Source: Myoxocephalus aenaeus (taxonomy: Eukaryota > Chordata > Actinopteri > Perciformes > Cottidae). From it: a stretch of 64,000 nt of DNA. Under the pieces are notes generated by a model, which saw only the letters and a program-made list of their open reading frames with translations, did no database searches and was not told the DNA's origin. Below are positions 44,401 to 55,503 of this stretch, in pieces. The position numbers and the translations under genes were made by a program. The first letter of the stretch is position 1. Every line of letters starts with the position of its first letter. Where the stretch lies: assembly GCA_038501785.1 (NCBI GenBank), contig JBAMJR010000082.1, positions 162,501 to 226,500 of the forward strand, read 5' to 3'.

Positions 44401-44460
44401 ATGCAAATGTATGCAAATAACTGTGACACAGAACTCCATCCGCATCGGTTCTATGCAAAT
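44401..44460. promoter_or_regulatory. Cluster of three perfect POU octamers
   Basis: ATGCAAAT occurs at 44401-44408, 44411-44418 and 44453-44460, all in the same orientation, next to TTAATTTT. This is the consensus octamer bound by POU-domain (Oct) factors. A regulatory role is inference; no gene is adjacent within the window. Confidence 0.45.
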
Positions 44461-45041
44461 GATGTTTGCTAAACAGGCGTATATTGGAAGGCCCCGCATT
44501 TCCCACCCTCCCCCGCGATCCATTCTCCTCCCCCTCCCCCCCCGACAGCATTGCCCCCTCTGCTTTCTCTTTTCTTACTGCCCCCCTTTAGTCTCCTTTA
44601 ATCCCCTCTTCACCCTTTCCCTCACTTGGCCAGCTCGCCCCGGTCTCACCCAATACACCCCCGCTACCACCTCTCTCTCTCCCCCCTCAGCCTTCTGTGT
44701 GCTGTATGGCTGTTAGTGGTGTGAGGAGGCACTAATGGGGCTTGAGGAAAACATTGTCATAGTGCCTGGAAAGCGCACAGCCGGGAGCCATGCATGCAGC
44801 AGGCAGCCGGGGAAAGGCCCGACGTTAGACGTTAGCCTCGCTAATGGCGGGAGGTTAGGAGAACGCAGGGAAGACGGGATGAAGAGGGGGAACACACAAG
44901 GACGGGAGGAGATGAAGATGGACGGGAGGGGGACGGATACAAAGCGCTGCTGGGAGGGGGGAGAGACAGGCGAGCGCTCTCGTCCTCCGACGGGCCCGTC
45001 CTGCCAGCGCCTGGGAGGGAGGGAGAAGAGAGGAGGGGAAG
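44461..45041. other. Pyrimidine-rich then purine-rich sequence, no gene
   Basis: 44495-44695 is C/T-rich; from 44870 the plus strand becomes G/A-rich. Opposing frames of 154 and 134 residues at 44713-45177 are of low complexity. Confidence 0.35.
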
Positions 45042-45080
45042 AGAGGAGGGAGGGAGGGAGGGAGGGAGGGAGGGAGGGAG
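45042..45080. repeat. (GGGA)n tract
   Basis: About eight GGGA units; G-rich strand could form quadruplexes. Confidence 0.93.
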
Positions 45081-45228
45081 TGTGTCTTTTTCCTCCCGCC
45101 GTGCTCCCAATCCTCTTTTCTGGTTTCCCCATTTCATGAGGAGATTGTAGCGTCACGCGTGCGACGCTTCCCTTCAAAGGCGAAGGAAAGTGTGTGTTTG
45201 AATGTAAGGGAATTTATAACAACCCCGC

Positions 45229-45231
<3 letters not shown>

Positions 45232-45293
<62 letters not shown>
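45232..45293. repeat. (CA)31 microsatellite
   Basis: Uninterrupted CA tract. Confidence 0.97.
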
Positions 45294-45294
<1 letters not shown>

Positions 45295-45492
45295 AGGTTC
45301 CCCAGACAGCCCCCACTGCTGTCACAGCAGGAGAGAAAGTCTCATAAAACCTCCCCATCCATGGATTTTCAGGCACCAGGGAAAGAACCATTGCTCAGAA
45401 ATAGAGGCTTATCAGAATTAAACCTTTAAAAAAAAGAAATAGTTTGTCTCTCTGTGACCGAAGTGCAAAAGCAGCACTGTGGCGACGTTGTG

Positions 45493-45523
<31 letters not shown>

Positions 45524-45527
45524 ACAC
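45493..45527. repeat. Poly(C)17 followed by (CA)9
   Basis: C homopolymer running into a CA tract, the same arrangement as at 25242-25319. Confidence 0.92.
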
Positions 45528-46590
45528 TTCCACACAGGTCTCACCGCCTTTTAAAAATGGCATTTGTGAGTAATATGCTTCCCTCCGCAGGGGTGCAAGC
45601 AGTGCAATACGAGCTAAGTAATATCTCTCCGCAGAGCAATACTGTCCGTCAGCATTACCTGGATGAGTTGATGTCTGTGACGCGTGCGCCTGTCAGATCC
45701 ATTTAGATTGCAGGTGTAGCCGAGAGAATGAACTGTTCGGAGCGACGAGGGACGGAGAGGAGAGGTGGAGGAGGGGCCGCGTTAGCCGAGCGCCATTAGC
45801 ATTCGTGGCCAGCCGCGCGGTTCACTGTGTCTCGGTCGTTAGCGGGGGAAGTGAGGAATGAGAGAGGGAGGAAGTCAAAGACAGAATCGCCGACTGCAAT
45901 GAACGCACAGGCATTTCAACATATTAACCTCCGTGTTGGCGGGGAAAACTCCACTTCATTTGCAGCTTTGGGTCTTGATTTTTTGAATTCCTGCCAGTTC
46001 TGAATGATGCCATTGTGTTAAGTTACGGCTCTGGCGACATTTCAACAGGAGTTTATGAATTTAATCAAGATAATCAAAGCCGTCTCATTTGGGGGTGAAA
46101 CTAGAAGAGAGCGCATCTGAACGGTTCGTTTGATATCTTACGGAGAGTTATTGCTAATTTTGCTAATTGCTAGCAACACTCGTCAGTTTCCGCTCGCTCC
46201 GTGCACGCGGCCTTTTAAAAATAAACGTCTGCCTTCACAGGGAACTCTGTAAGGTTTAGGAATAGATCGTCGTTAACTAACTAGATGAAATACTTCATCG
46301 TTTACGTGGATAACATCCGGAAGTTATTTCACGCCGCATTATTCTTCATAGGCTACGAATGCTGGATGAGACCAGACTGATTTGAATTATGGGTAATGAT
46401 CCCGTGTCGCTCTGGAGAACTGCGTGCGTGCATCAAAGTCTGGGATGTCAAAGTCAAACAAAGTGGGATTGAACCTTTCTTTTTTTTTTATGACATCCCT
46501 GTGGTTCAGCATTGCCAGTTGAACAATGATTACCGTTATTTTGTTTAATCAAGAATGTGCAATACCATTTTTTCACCAGTTTCCAATCAT
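45528..46590. other. Unique sequence, no gene recognised
   Basis: About 1.06 kb, with TAGC motifs and a T/A-rich patch near 46480-46490. Confidence 0.4.
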
Positions 46591-46795
46591 CTGAAACTAA
46601 GAATTGTTGTGTTTATGTTAGCTTACAACGAACCCTTCATGTCTACTTATATCCTCTTCCATGTCGCACCGCCGTGTTTCTACGGTAGCCCAGAACGGAC
46701 AAACCAAACACTGGCTTTCTTACGCCACCTAAAGATGCGTTTGAAAAACCTCAACACTAGAATGTCCCAAAATCCGGCTCACTGCTCCTTTTAAG
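46591..46795 (+). mobile_element. Fragment of a dispersed fish MITE-like repeat
   Basis: CTGAAACTAAGAATTGTTGT, CCGTGTTTCTACGGTAGCCC, AGAACGGACAAACCAAACAC and an ending CTGCTCCTTTTAAG match, from memory, an abundant percomorph repeat. The left terminus is not found. It directly abuts copy 3 of the palindromic MITE, so one inserted at or next to the end of the other. Confidence 0.6.
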
Positions 46796-47109
46796 TACCG
46801 TAAAAGCCAGGTTTCAAGCCGCTACTACCTTCGGTGGTTGTCCCCGCTGTAGCAAGCTAGCGCTGCAGCTAGCTCCCTGCTGCTGCTAGCTCCCTGCTGC
46901 TGCTAGCTCCTCGCTGCTGCTAGCTGCCGGCTGCTGCTGCTACTGCCCTCTGCCCGAGTCGGTCCCGCTACCTTCGGTGGTTGTCGGGGAACTAGCGAGA
47001 GCTAGCGGAGAGCTAGCGGGGAACTAGCAGCAGCGCTAGCTGGCTACAGCGGAACTAGCGGGGACACCCACCAAATGTAGTAGCAGCTTGTAACCCGACT
47101 TTTACGGTA
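46796..47109. mobile_element. Palindromic TACCGTA-ended MITE, copy 3
   Basis: TA-CCGTAAAAGCC start and ACTTTTACGG-TA end. Both arms carry AAGCCGCTACTACCTTCGG-like or complementary sequence. The interior has CTGCTGCTAGCTCC units and AGCTAGCGGGGAAC motifs. More diverged from copies 1 and 2 than they are from each other, and the extreme ends read CCGTAAAA rather than CCGTACTT. Confidence 0.8.
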
Positions 47110-47697
47110 CACGCTTTGTAAGATTACACATTTACTCCTATTTTTACTATTTGTACTCCTATTTGTTTGCTATTTTGTACTTTGTACATTTGTCCATATT
47201 TTGCCTCTTAGCCGTAGTGCTATTTATCAATCTAGATTGTTGGAGATGTTGGAGATGTCTTCCTTCTTTCCAGTAGAATGGTCCTAGATGGCACTGGGCT
47301 GGTGGTGCTCAGAACACCAAAATAATACACTTAAAAAAAAACACAGGCCTTGTTGTAAAGAGTTTTCTGAAACTGACAGATTTCCCATCTGGCATTGCTC
47401 CCGTGTCTAATCATTCAGTACGCCCGCTATCAGCCAACAGGAACGATGGCCACAACTGCAAAAAAACAACGACAATAAAAACAATGTTATCCTTTAACTC
47501 TCCACTGACAACACATAAATAAAAAAGGCAGTGCAAAGGGCCAGAGAAAGTGTTTTGTGAAACTCGGCAGAGAAAAAGCGAGAGACGGACGAGGAGGGAC
47601 GCAGCAGATACAGATTTATGTGGCGATACGGCGGCGTGGCAGGCGGTGACAGCCTTCGAGCCGACATCCAAACTTGGCGGGCCTAGGGCTCTGTGTT

Positions 47698-47700
<3 letters not shown>
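47110..47700. other. Unique sequence, no gene recognised
   Basis: About 590 bp. TGTAAAGAGTTTTCTGAAA near 47356 is shared with a site near 57511; possibly chance. Confidence 0.35.

Positions 47701-47756
<56 letters not shown>
47701..47756. repeat. (TG)28 microsatellite
   Basis: Uninterrupted TG tract; a shorter one lies at 47883-47907. Confidence 0.96.
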
Positions 47757-47757
<1 letters not shown>

Positions 47758-47907
47758 CTCTGTACTGTATACGTGCACACTCCAGTGTCTCCGGCTGCTC
47801 TCATCTGTCACGGCATACAGACGGCTGCTGCTGCGCCGCCACGAGACGCTGCACTTTGGTCACGACAAACGCTTCTCCGTCTGTGTGTGTGTGTGTGTGT
47901 GTGTGTG

Positions 47908-48473
47908 ACAAGCTAGCTAAACGACGCCTGCAGCGAACAGCCGATACGAATAGAAGACACACACACGCACAGACAGTCGTGACACTCTTATTCATATCAG
48001 CTGCTTTTTAGAAGTGTCTCGATCCCATAAGGCCGGACGTGTTACTCTGTCACTACCGATGCTTTCCGGAAAAAGTTGCGTGAACAACGGCGGCGGCTCC
48101 GCTGCTCCCCGCCGCCGCGCTCCCCTAACTGGCGCTCCGTCTTCGCGCTCCGGCAGAAGGAAGAGGGTAACGAAGTGAGGAGAGATGGATGGGATGGGGT
48201 GGGATGAAAGAGAGAAGGATGGCGGTGTGAGACGGTGCAGGAGTTTGATTCCTCCGGTTGTCAGAGGCGCTGCATTATTGATGCGCCGAGGATCCCGCGC
48301 GTCGCTGAGAGATTCTCAGTCTGTCACGTCACGTCCTGCGCGAGCGCCGCGCTAGTTTGTTGCGGTCGCGCTCGAGTCCCGCAGGAGAGCTACCTGTCAA
48401 CGCCTCCACATCACAGGGAGCGCAGTCGGTGACAATGCTGTCTGTGTTGCCCTGACCACATGGGAAGGCCGCG
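47908..48473. other. CpG-rich sequence, no gene supported
   Basis: Around 48060-48440 has many CG dinucleotides, GGCGGCGGCTCC-type sequence and CACGTCACGTCC. Promoter-like composition only. Confidence 0.35.
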
Positions 48474-48505
<32 letters not shown>

Positions 48506-48508
48506 CAC
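48474..48508. repeat. (CA)n microsatellite
   Basis: CA tract with one CG step. Confidence 0.93.
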
Positions 48509-49107
48509 TTCCATACCGATTTGTGGGAGGAGGCGGCGGGTTTCGTATTGATTCTCCTGGGTTTCCACTCGCTGCACGACTGTTATTTGGCTTTGTCAGT
48601 TCGCATTATGAAGTCAGAAATAAGCCGAAGTAGCTCACCGCGTGTTTGTGTGTGTGTGTGTGTGTGTCTGTGTCTGTGTCTGTGTTTTGGGATGATGGAT
48701 CTCCGACATTGAGGGATTGGCCCTTCTGCGCTGAGCTTTGTCTCATGAATTCTTCAGGCCGGCTCCTCAGCAGACGGAATATACATCACCACAGCAGTCG
48801 CATGATCAATATATTCATGACCCACTGTGTACATCCACGAGCGCATCAACGGGACTCGCAGCTCACACTCCGCTCACTGCTTTCTCCCCATTTCAGTGGT
48901 TAATTGGTTAAGTAAAAAAAAAAATCGAGAATTTAGAATTAAAGGACCAATCGCAGTTTCCAGCTGAAAAAAACTGAAGACAGATTAAATTAGCAAATGT
49001 TTGGTAACTTTGGGTGAACTTGAACATTTATCAAAAGTGTGACTTCATTTTCTTTTAGTTAGCTAATTAATTAATAAATATTCCTCCTTATTTATGAGCA
49101 CATTTGA
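48509..49107. other. Unique sequence, no gene recognised
   Basis: About 600 bp with a short TG/TCTG tract at about 48646-48684. Confidence 0.4.
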
Positions 49108-49612
49108 ACCAGGAGGCAAACTCCAATTCTGCCGAGTGAAGCCGCTGCGGAAGTGTCTAAAACCTGCATTCTCTCTCCTGACCACCAGGGGGCAACTCCT
49201 CTGGTTGTATAGAAGTGTATGCTTCATGTGTTAAAGCTGCATTCTCTCTCCTGACCACCAGGGGGCGACTCCTCTGGTTGTATAGAAGTGTATGCTTCAT
49301 GTGTTAAAGCTGCATTCTCTCTCCTGACCACCAGGGGGCGACTCCTCTGGTTGTATAGAAGTATATGCTTCATGTGTTAAAGCTGCATTCTCTCTCCTGA
49401 CCACCAGGGGGTGACTCCTCTGGTTGTATAGAAGTATATGCGTCATGTGTTAAAGCTGCATTCTCTCTCCTGACCACCAGGGGGTGACTCCTCTGGTTGT
49501 ATAGAAGTCTATATAAATGACTCTACTTCTCTCTTGATGTATTCCCTCAGTAAACATTGTAAACATGAGTTTATGTCTCAATCTCTAGTTTCAAGTCTTC
49601 TTCAATACAGCG
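49108..49612 (+). repeat. CTCF-motif repeat family, copy B
   Basis: Five units with cores starting at 49182, 49255, 49328, 49401 and 49474, each exactly 73 bp apart. Sequence is CCACCAGGGGGCR in the first three and CCACCAGGGGGTG in the last two. It begins with ACCAGGAGGCAAACTCCA, as copy A begins with CACCAGGCGGCAACCTCCA. It shares the TATAAATGACTCTACTTCTC tail with copies A and C but ends at about 49612, before the GGGGCGGGGC part. Confidence 0.88.
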
Positions 49613-50755
49613 GTCTCTGGTTGGAACATGCAGTTAAACATCGGTTAAAGTGTTTACTGTTAATCCTTTTTAAGCCTTAATAAGTGAACAGCTGTTAATG
49701 AATGTATATATTTACTCTATAAAATACTTTAATGAAGATGCAGCATGAAAAGGAAACACAAAGGCTTCTTAGTAGAAACTTGCTGCTCCACAAATGCCTT
49801 GTGAAGTGTAATGTCTCATTATGGGCCCGGCGGTGCAGCCTTTTAATTTATCCGTGAGAGCTGATGGCTTGTGTGTGTGTGTGTTTTTTTCTTTCTTCTC
49901 CTTTTCCTCACTTTGTCTCCCGTGCAGACGCACAATAAACACAGGCGGCTGACAGTAGTAAATTCAGTTAAATGCCAGTGCTCCCCAGTAAGTTACAGCA
50001 AGTGGAGTAATAAATGTGTTTGACTCAAATCATATTTCATCAGCGCATTCTTTGGCTTTTTATTGCCGTGACCTTAAAGCAGGGTGCGTGGAGGCGGTCG
50101 CTGCCTTCGGGGCTCTTGGCGAGGGGCCGCCTATGAGGCCGACGCCCACCCTGACCCACCACCCCGTCTACTTGCAAAAGCTCCCACTCGTATTTCGCCT
50201 TTTATCACACGGCCGTGAACTGAGCGGCCATTTTTTTTATTTTTTACGACGATTTCGTTCACTGGGGCGAAGGGATTTCGCTTGCGAGAACGATCCGCGG
50301 CGAAAAGCAATTATCTGAGAAAACATAATGGAAACCAAATGACAGACGGATACGAAAACGAAAAAGAAAAAAAGAGAGAGGGAGGGAGGGAGGAAATGGA
50401 GAGAAAGGAATAGATGAATGGAGAGCGCATTGTGCTGGCCGTCTTCCCAGCAGAGGGATCGATCAGCAGAACGAGAGAGAGCTTCACTATTTCCTCTGTC
50501 GCTGGAACGAGCCCGGCTAATAATGGAGAGCAGTCATCATCTCCCACTTGTTCCCCCCTTCTCTCCCCCCCCCTCTTTCTTTGCCGTCATTCCATTTCTT
50601 TCGCCGGAAAAAACAATCATAGCCTCATCGGAGGGCCGCCGCGCACTCCCACCGCGATCTGACATTTGAAAAACAAACCCGTTTAGTGGGAGAAGTGGGC
50701 GTCAGACGGCAATGAGCCTTCTGAAACACTGACTCACGACATCCGGGGGGAGCCA

Positions 50756-50758
<3 letters not shown>
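49613..50758. other. Unique sequence, no gene supported
   Basis: About 1.15 kb, GC-richer from 50070 to 50230; opposing low-complexity frames near 50311-50669. Confidence 0.35.

Positions 50759-50834
<76 letters not shown>
50759..50834. repeat. (CA)38 microsatellite
   Basis: Uninterrupted CA tract. Confidence 0.97.
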
Positions 50835-50838
<4 letters not shown>

Positions 50839-52494
50839 TGCATAAGCGGTACACAGCATGAAGCTCTCAAATTCCCTCAGTGCGTCCACATCAGAAACAA
50901 TAGAGGAATCAAGAAGACCGGAACTCAATGGTCCAATCACGCGGCTCCGCCTCCCCGCCGCTGTACCTGCTCGCCGTAACGAGCTCCACGACCTTTTCCT
51001 CGGCACTCGGTTCTGCCACTCAAAGCCCCGTCCGTCAGTCACTCGGCTCCAAAACACAATTACTGCCATTCAGGAAGCCGAGAGGCCAACATGTTTGCTA
51101 CTTGTCATCTATGCAAGTGTTTTCTTTAGAGAGAGAGAGTGTGGGTGTGTGTGTGTGTGTGTGTGGGTGTGTGAGTGGGTGCATGTGTTTGTGTCTTTCC
51201 TTTCAGGGCTGGTGTTGAAGGTGAGCCTTTATGTTTCTTCCTTTCCTTTCCTTTTTTTTTTTTTTTTTTTAAAGAGAGGCTCAGATAATTGTCTTATTCT
51301 AAACCGTGTAGCTCTGGCCGTTTCATCATGATCATACATGTTATATGATAATATATATATGTTATATCCTTTATTTAAAAGCTGCAGTACGTTTTTTTTC
51401 ATTTTTTTCATGCATCGACTTTTTTAAAGTCTGACCTTCCGATTCTGATTTCCTTTCTTTCTAAGAACCATAAATGACAGCAAACACCAAACATTTGTTT
51501 TAACTTTTCTGGGTGCTGTGAGTCTGAAAAAAACAACCAAAGATTTGTATAAACAAGAATAAATGAGACGGTAATCGCCGGTAAGTTGGCCGCCATGACC
51601 GGCTTCGACCGGTTTCCCGATCAGTCGTGAGACACGTTTCCACATGTAGCTACATTCAGTGTCACATTTAGTGTTTACCATGAAAAATGGCGACTCTTCG
51701 GCCGCTAATTGCTCCACTGTGTTCTCCAGCTAGCAGCGATCATCACAGCTTTCAGCCCTCGTGTGTGTTCTTCATCTTCGGCAGCAGCTGTCGTGGGATC
51801 GATCCCCCGCTGTGGCGCTCGTACGCAGCACGGCTTGCAGTGACGGTGAAACGTTACCTTCGGGTTCCTCGTGGAATTCAACACGGGAAGAAACTCGTGG
51901 GAGAAAACACACATTTTGAGTGTTATCAGCCGACTGAACTTAACCTTTTTAAAAACCGAGGTATTTTTTTAGGATTCTGCACAAAATAACATACCCAAAC
52001 TAAAAAGGGTGTGTCTCTGCAACCACAAGGGATATTGTGGGCTGACTCATGACAAAATTATGATTATGATATTTTAACAATTATTTTAGTTGGTGTTTGA
52101 GTTGTGTTGAAATGGCTGACTAATTATTGTAGCCCAGGTTTTCTTGTTTAATTTGATGCGTAACATCAATATATTCGCTCATGATTATTGTAATGTTTTA
52201 CACAGTTTAACTATCATGTGTAAAAATCAACCTATATAGGGGGCACGGGGCTTAAAAGGTTAAAGCTGTGAACTGAAGCAAAAAGACGATGAGTTTAGGC
52301 AACAAGGTTCAAGAAAAGATTGTGTTTCGGTTCAAATACGTACAAGTAATAAGTATATAAGTGACGTAGGTATCTTATGGAACACAAGTACAATCAAATA
52401 AGTCATCAGTGACTTTTTACTTCACACAGGACACGAACAGCAGTCTGCAGGTGAAAGTCCTGTGTTTGTTAGCTATTGGGAACTTAAGCTACGC
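50835..52494. other. 1.66 kb without a supported gene
   Basis: Includes a GTGTGTGGGT tract at about 51140-51180 and a T19 run at 51252-51270. 51560-51960 has the look of a diverged dispersed repeat but I cannot name it. The 100-residue frame at 51687-51989 has no domain. Confidence 0.35.
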
Positions 52495-52637
52495 TGCATG
52501 TCTTCAGACTGTGGAAGGAAGCCGGAGAACCCGGAGAACACCCGCGGAGAACATGCAGAACTCTACAGAGAAGGGGCGTCCAGCCCGGGAATCGAACCCT
52601 GGTCCGACTTGCTGTGAGGCGACAGTGCTAGGAGTGT
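52495..52637 (-). mobile_element. tRNA-derived SINE head (minus strand)
   Basis: On the minus strand it reads TAGCACTGTCGCCTCACAGC then GGGTTCGATTCCCGGG, corresponding to the A-box neighbourhood and B box of a polymerase III promoter. This is followed by CTGCATGTTCTCC and CTCCGGTTTCC-like sequence. I recognise this as a widespread vertebrate/fish SINE-type repeat. The 5' end is truncated before a full A box. The fragment at 5344-5420 looks like the distal part of the same family. Confidence 0.75.
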
Positions 52638-52771
52638 GTGTTATACATCGATGTCGGCGTCTTCAAACACGTTGTTAGATTATTCGCATCCTTCCCCCTC
52701 TTCTCCGTCTCTCTTATAACGTCCATTGAATCGTCTCAACACTGCAGCGTGAACACCTCTGCAAGCGTGTG

Positions 52772-52779
52772 CATGTGTG

Positions 52780-52818
<39 letters not shown>
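52772..52818. repeat. (GT)n microsatellite
   Basis: GT tract with one CG step. Confidence 0.95.
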
Positions 52819-52819
<1 letters not shown>

Positions 52820-53043
52820 GATGTCCCGCCGTCCTGTCAGTGTGACCCAGCTGTCATTCAGACAATGAGATCACAACGAGAAAGTGGCACCAGCATGTGA
52901 CACGTCGTGTCAGCTGACGGCTTACAGGCCGGCTGCCAGATGGAGGGCGAGCGCTACGCGGCAGACGGGGAGGAAGACGCCGGCCCTTTAAACCCACCAC
53001 CCTCTTCCTCACCTTCTTCCATCTGAAGGATCCCAATCTAACG

Positions 53044-53075
53044 CTCCTCCTCCTCCTCCTCCTCCTCCTCCTCCT
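53044..53075. repeat. (CTC)10 trinucleotide tract
   Basis: Perfect CTC tract. 53076-53803 that follows holds no recognised gene. Confidence 0.94.
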
Positions 53076-53803
53076 GTCGTCTCCTCAGATCTTTACAGCT
53101 ATATGTCATCACTCCTCTTCTTAATCTCATCACCCCGCCATTAAAAGACTAATTTGGATCAACTCTTTTTTCTTTTCTTCATCAGACTTTTTTTTCTGAC
53201 TCCATTGATCTCCTCTTTCTCTCGATTCCCTCCTCACTTCCTCCCGCATGTGTATGCACACAACCAGATTGCTATCTGGAGCACAGCGAGGGGTCATTAA
53301 AATTCAACAACCTTGCACAATAACTTTAAAGGGCTGCTTTTTAATAAAACACTAATGAGGAGCGTTTTCACATCCGCTGCTTGTTTCTCTTTCCTTTCCA
53401 AATGAACAATTGGGAAATGTGGTACATCTCCGTCGTTCCAAGCATTTTTCTTTTTGCATATATTTAAATGGAATCATTTTTACCTCTTAGACAACAGTAC
53501 ATTTAGTGAAGCAACCAAATTAAATTATCGGCGCCGTCATTTCATGTCACATATTGACTCTTTTGGCCTGAATCACTTTAGAAATGTGGAAGCAACGGTT
53601 TAAAAAATTACCGTTTTATTCCACCGTTATGGCTCGCTGGCTTGTCGTACTACTTTCCAGACCATGTTCCACCACGTACCAAATGCAAATGTCCCACTTC
53701 CCACTGCAGATACCACTTTCATATCAACGAAAGAGCCGCTTACATACAGCCATCGCTGCTTCTCTGGACCTGCAGCGGCCTGGGAACGTCTTTTCATTTC
53801 TTT

Positions 53804-54316
53804 GCTAGTAGCGGCGCTAGTAGCGGCGCTAGCAGCGGCACTAGCAGCGGGCGCTATCAGCGGCGCTAGCAGTGGGCGCTAGGAGCAGGCGGTAGCAGCG
53901 GGCACTAGCACCGGGCACTAGCAGTGGGCGCTAGGAGCGGGCGCTAGCAGTGGACGGTAGGAGCGGGCGCTAGGAGCGGGCGCTAGCAGCGGGCACTAGC
54001 AGTGGGCACTAGCAGCGGGCGCTAGCAGCGGGCGCTAGCAGCGGGCGCTAGCAGCGGGCGCTAGCAGCGGGCGCTAGCAGCGGCGCTAGCAGTGGGCGCT
54101 AGGAGCGGGCACTAGCAGCGGGCGCTAGCAGCGGGCACTAGCACCAGGCACTAGCAGCGGGCGCTAGCAGCGGGCACTAGCACCAGGCACTAGCACCGGG
54201 CACTAGCAGCGGGCACTAGCACCAGGCACTAGCACCAGGCACTAGCACCAGGCACTAGCACCAGGCACTAGCAGCGGGCGCTAGCAGCGGGCACTAGCAC
54301 CAGGCACTAGCAGCGG
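53804..54316. repeat. 13-bp CTAGCAGCGGGCG minisatellite, about 39 copies
   Basis: Variants CACTAGCACCAGG and GCTAGGAGCGGG occur in blocks. Most units carry CTAGC; many carry the palindrome GCTAGC. The unit resembles the GCGCTAGCAGG and GCTGCTAGTAGCG motifs inside the palindromic MITE, suggesting (inference) derivation from it. Frames at the left edge are repeat-derived. Confidence 0.95.
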
Positions 54317-54709
54317 CAATAATCCTACGTGTGTTCGTGCTTAATGTGTGACTTTGTGGACATTTATTATACTAAGTGTTATAATCAAGAAGGCTCTTGG
54401 CGGTGCTACAGCCCTCAGCTTCACCACACACTCTTTATCTATTACGCAAATAACCTTTTTAATGCTCGGACCGGCCTCGTAAACGCCTGATTAATGGTTT
54501 CAAATACTGCTGCTTGTGTATTAATTAGGATGTGAAGCGGAGTGAACGGACGAAGACGAGGAGCTTACAGTCCACGGGACCTTTGTCGTCAGCGTTCTGT
54601 TTTATACTCATCTATAACATATTATAATCTATATTGTGCATTTATGGGCTCCTTTCTTTGTTTGCAAAGCATCTAAATTCACTCCTTCACGTTGTGAGTT
54701 CCCTTGAGA
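54317..54709. other. Unique sequence, no gene recognised
   Basis: About 390 bp. Confidence 0.4.
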
Positions 54710-54734
54710 GGGGGGGGGTTGGGGGGGGGGGGGG
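54709..54734. repeat. Poly(G) run interrupted by TT
   Basis: About 10 G, TT, then 14 G; potential quadruplex. Confidence 0.88.
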
Positions 54735-54849
54735 ATGACACGTTTTGATCATGGCGGCAGAGCTCCTCAGTCGACACAAAATCGGTATCTTTCAAGGTAA
54801 AATGTGGCCATCTATAGGACTTTTTATCACCTCCTGCCAGAGTTGGATG

Positions 54850-54881
<32 letters not shown>

Positions 54882-54892
54882 GCGTGTGTGTG
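54850..54892. repeat. (GT)n microsatellite
   Basis: GT tract with two CG steps. Confidence 0.94.
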
Positions 54893-55296
54893 AGCTTGCT
54901 TGAATTGTGATACGACATCTGCTGCTGACAAAGTGGTTCTAACTTGTTGATGGACTCTCGCTGGCCGGTCTGGACGTTTTCGAGCGAAGCTTTGACGTTT
55001 GCATCTTCATTGAAACTGACAGGAGGAGAGGTAGAAGAGGAGGGAGACGGATGCGTCCGCATAAGAACCATGACATTTAAAAAATGCATTGTTGCACACG
55101 GGGGGAAGAGACGTATCGAATCAGGTTTCCGCTGCGAGCTAATTCCATCTTGCAGAGCTGCAGAGTCATTTTTCTAAGTGGCGTTCCCGGAAGCCATCGC
55201 GAACTACAATGGATGCAAACAATACAACCATGTGCATACAGGCAGGCGCACAGCGAGCAGGGGCGGACTGATCAGTACAAACTGTCTCGCTAATCT

Positions 55297-55298
<2 letters not shown>

Positions 55299-55354
<56 letters not shown>
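55299..55354. repeat. (GT)28 microsatellite
   Basis: Uninterrupted GT tract. Confidence 0.96.
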
Positions 55355-55357
<3 letters not shown>

Positions 55358-55472
55358 GAGGCATGTATGAGTATCCATGTGCAAGACAGTCTCTTGCTGC
55401 TGGGCTTCTGTGCGAGCGGCGAGTTTGGGAATCACTTAACTTCTGTCACTAGATGTTATGTCTCTCCCAGCC

Positions 55473-55503
55473 GGAGGAGGAGGAGGAGGAGGAAGAGGAG
55501 GAG
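55473..55503. repeat. (GGA)n tract
   Basis: About ten GGA units with one AAG variant. Confidence 0.93.
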
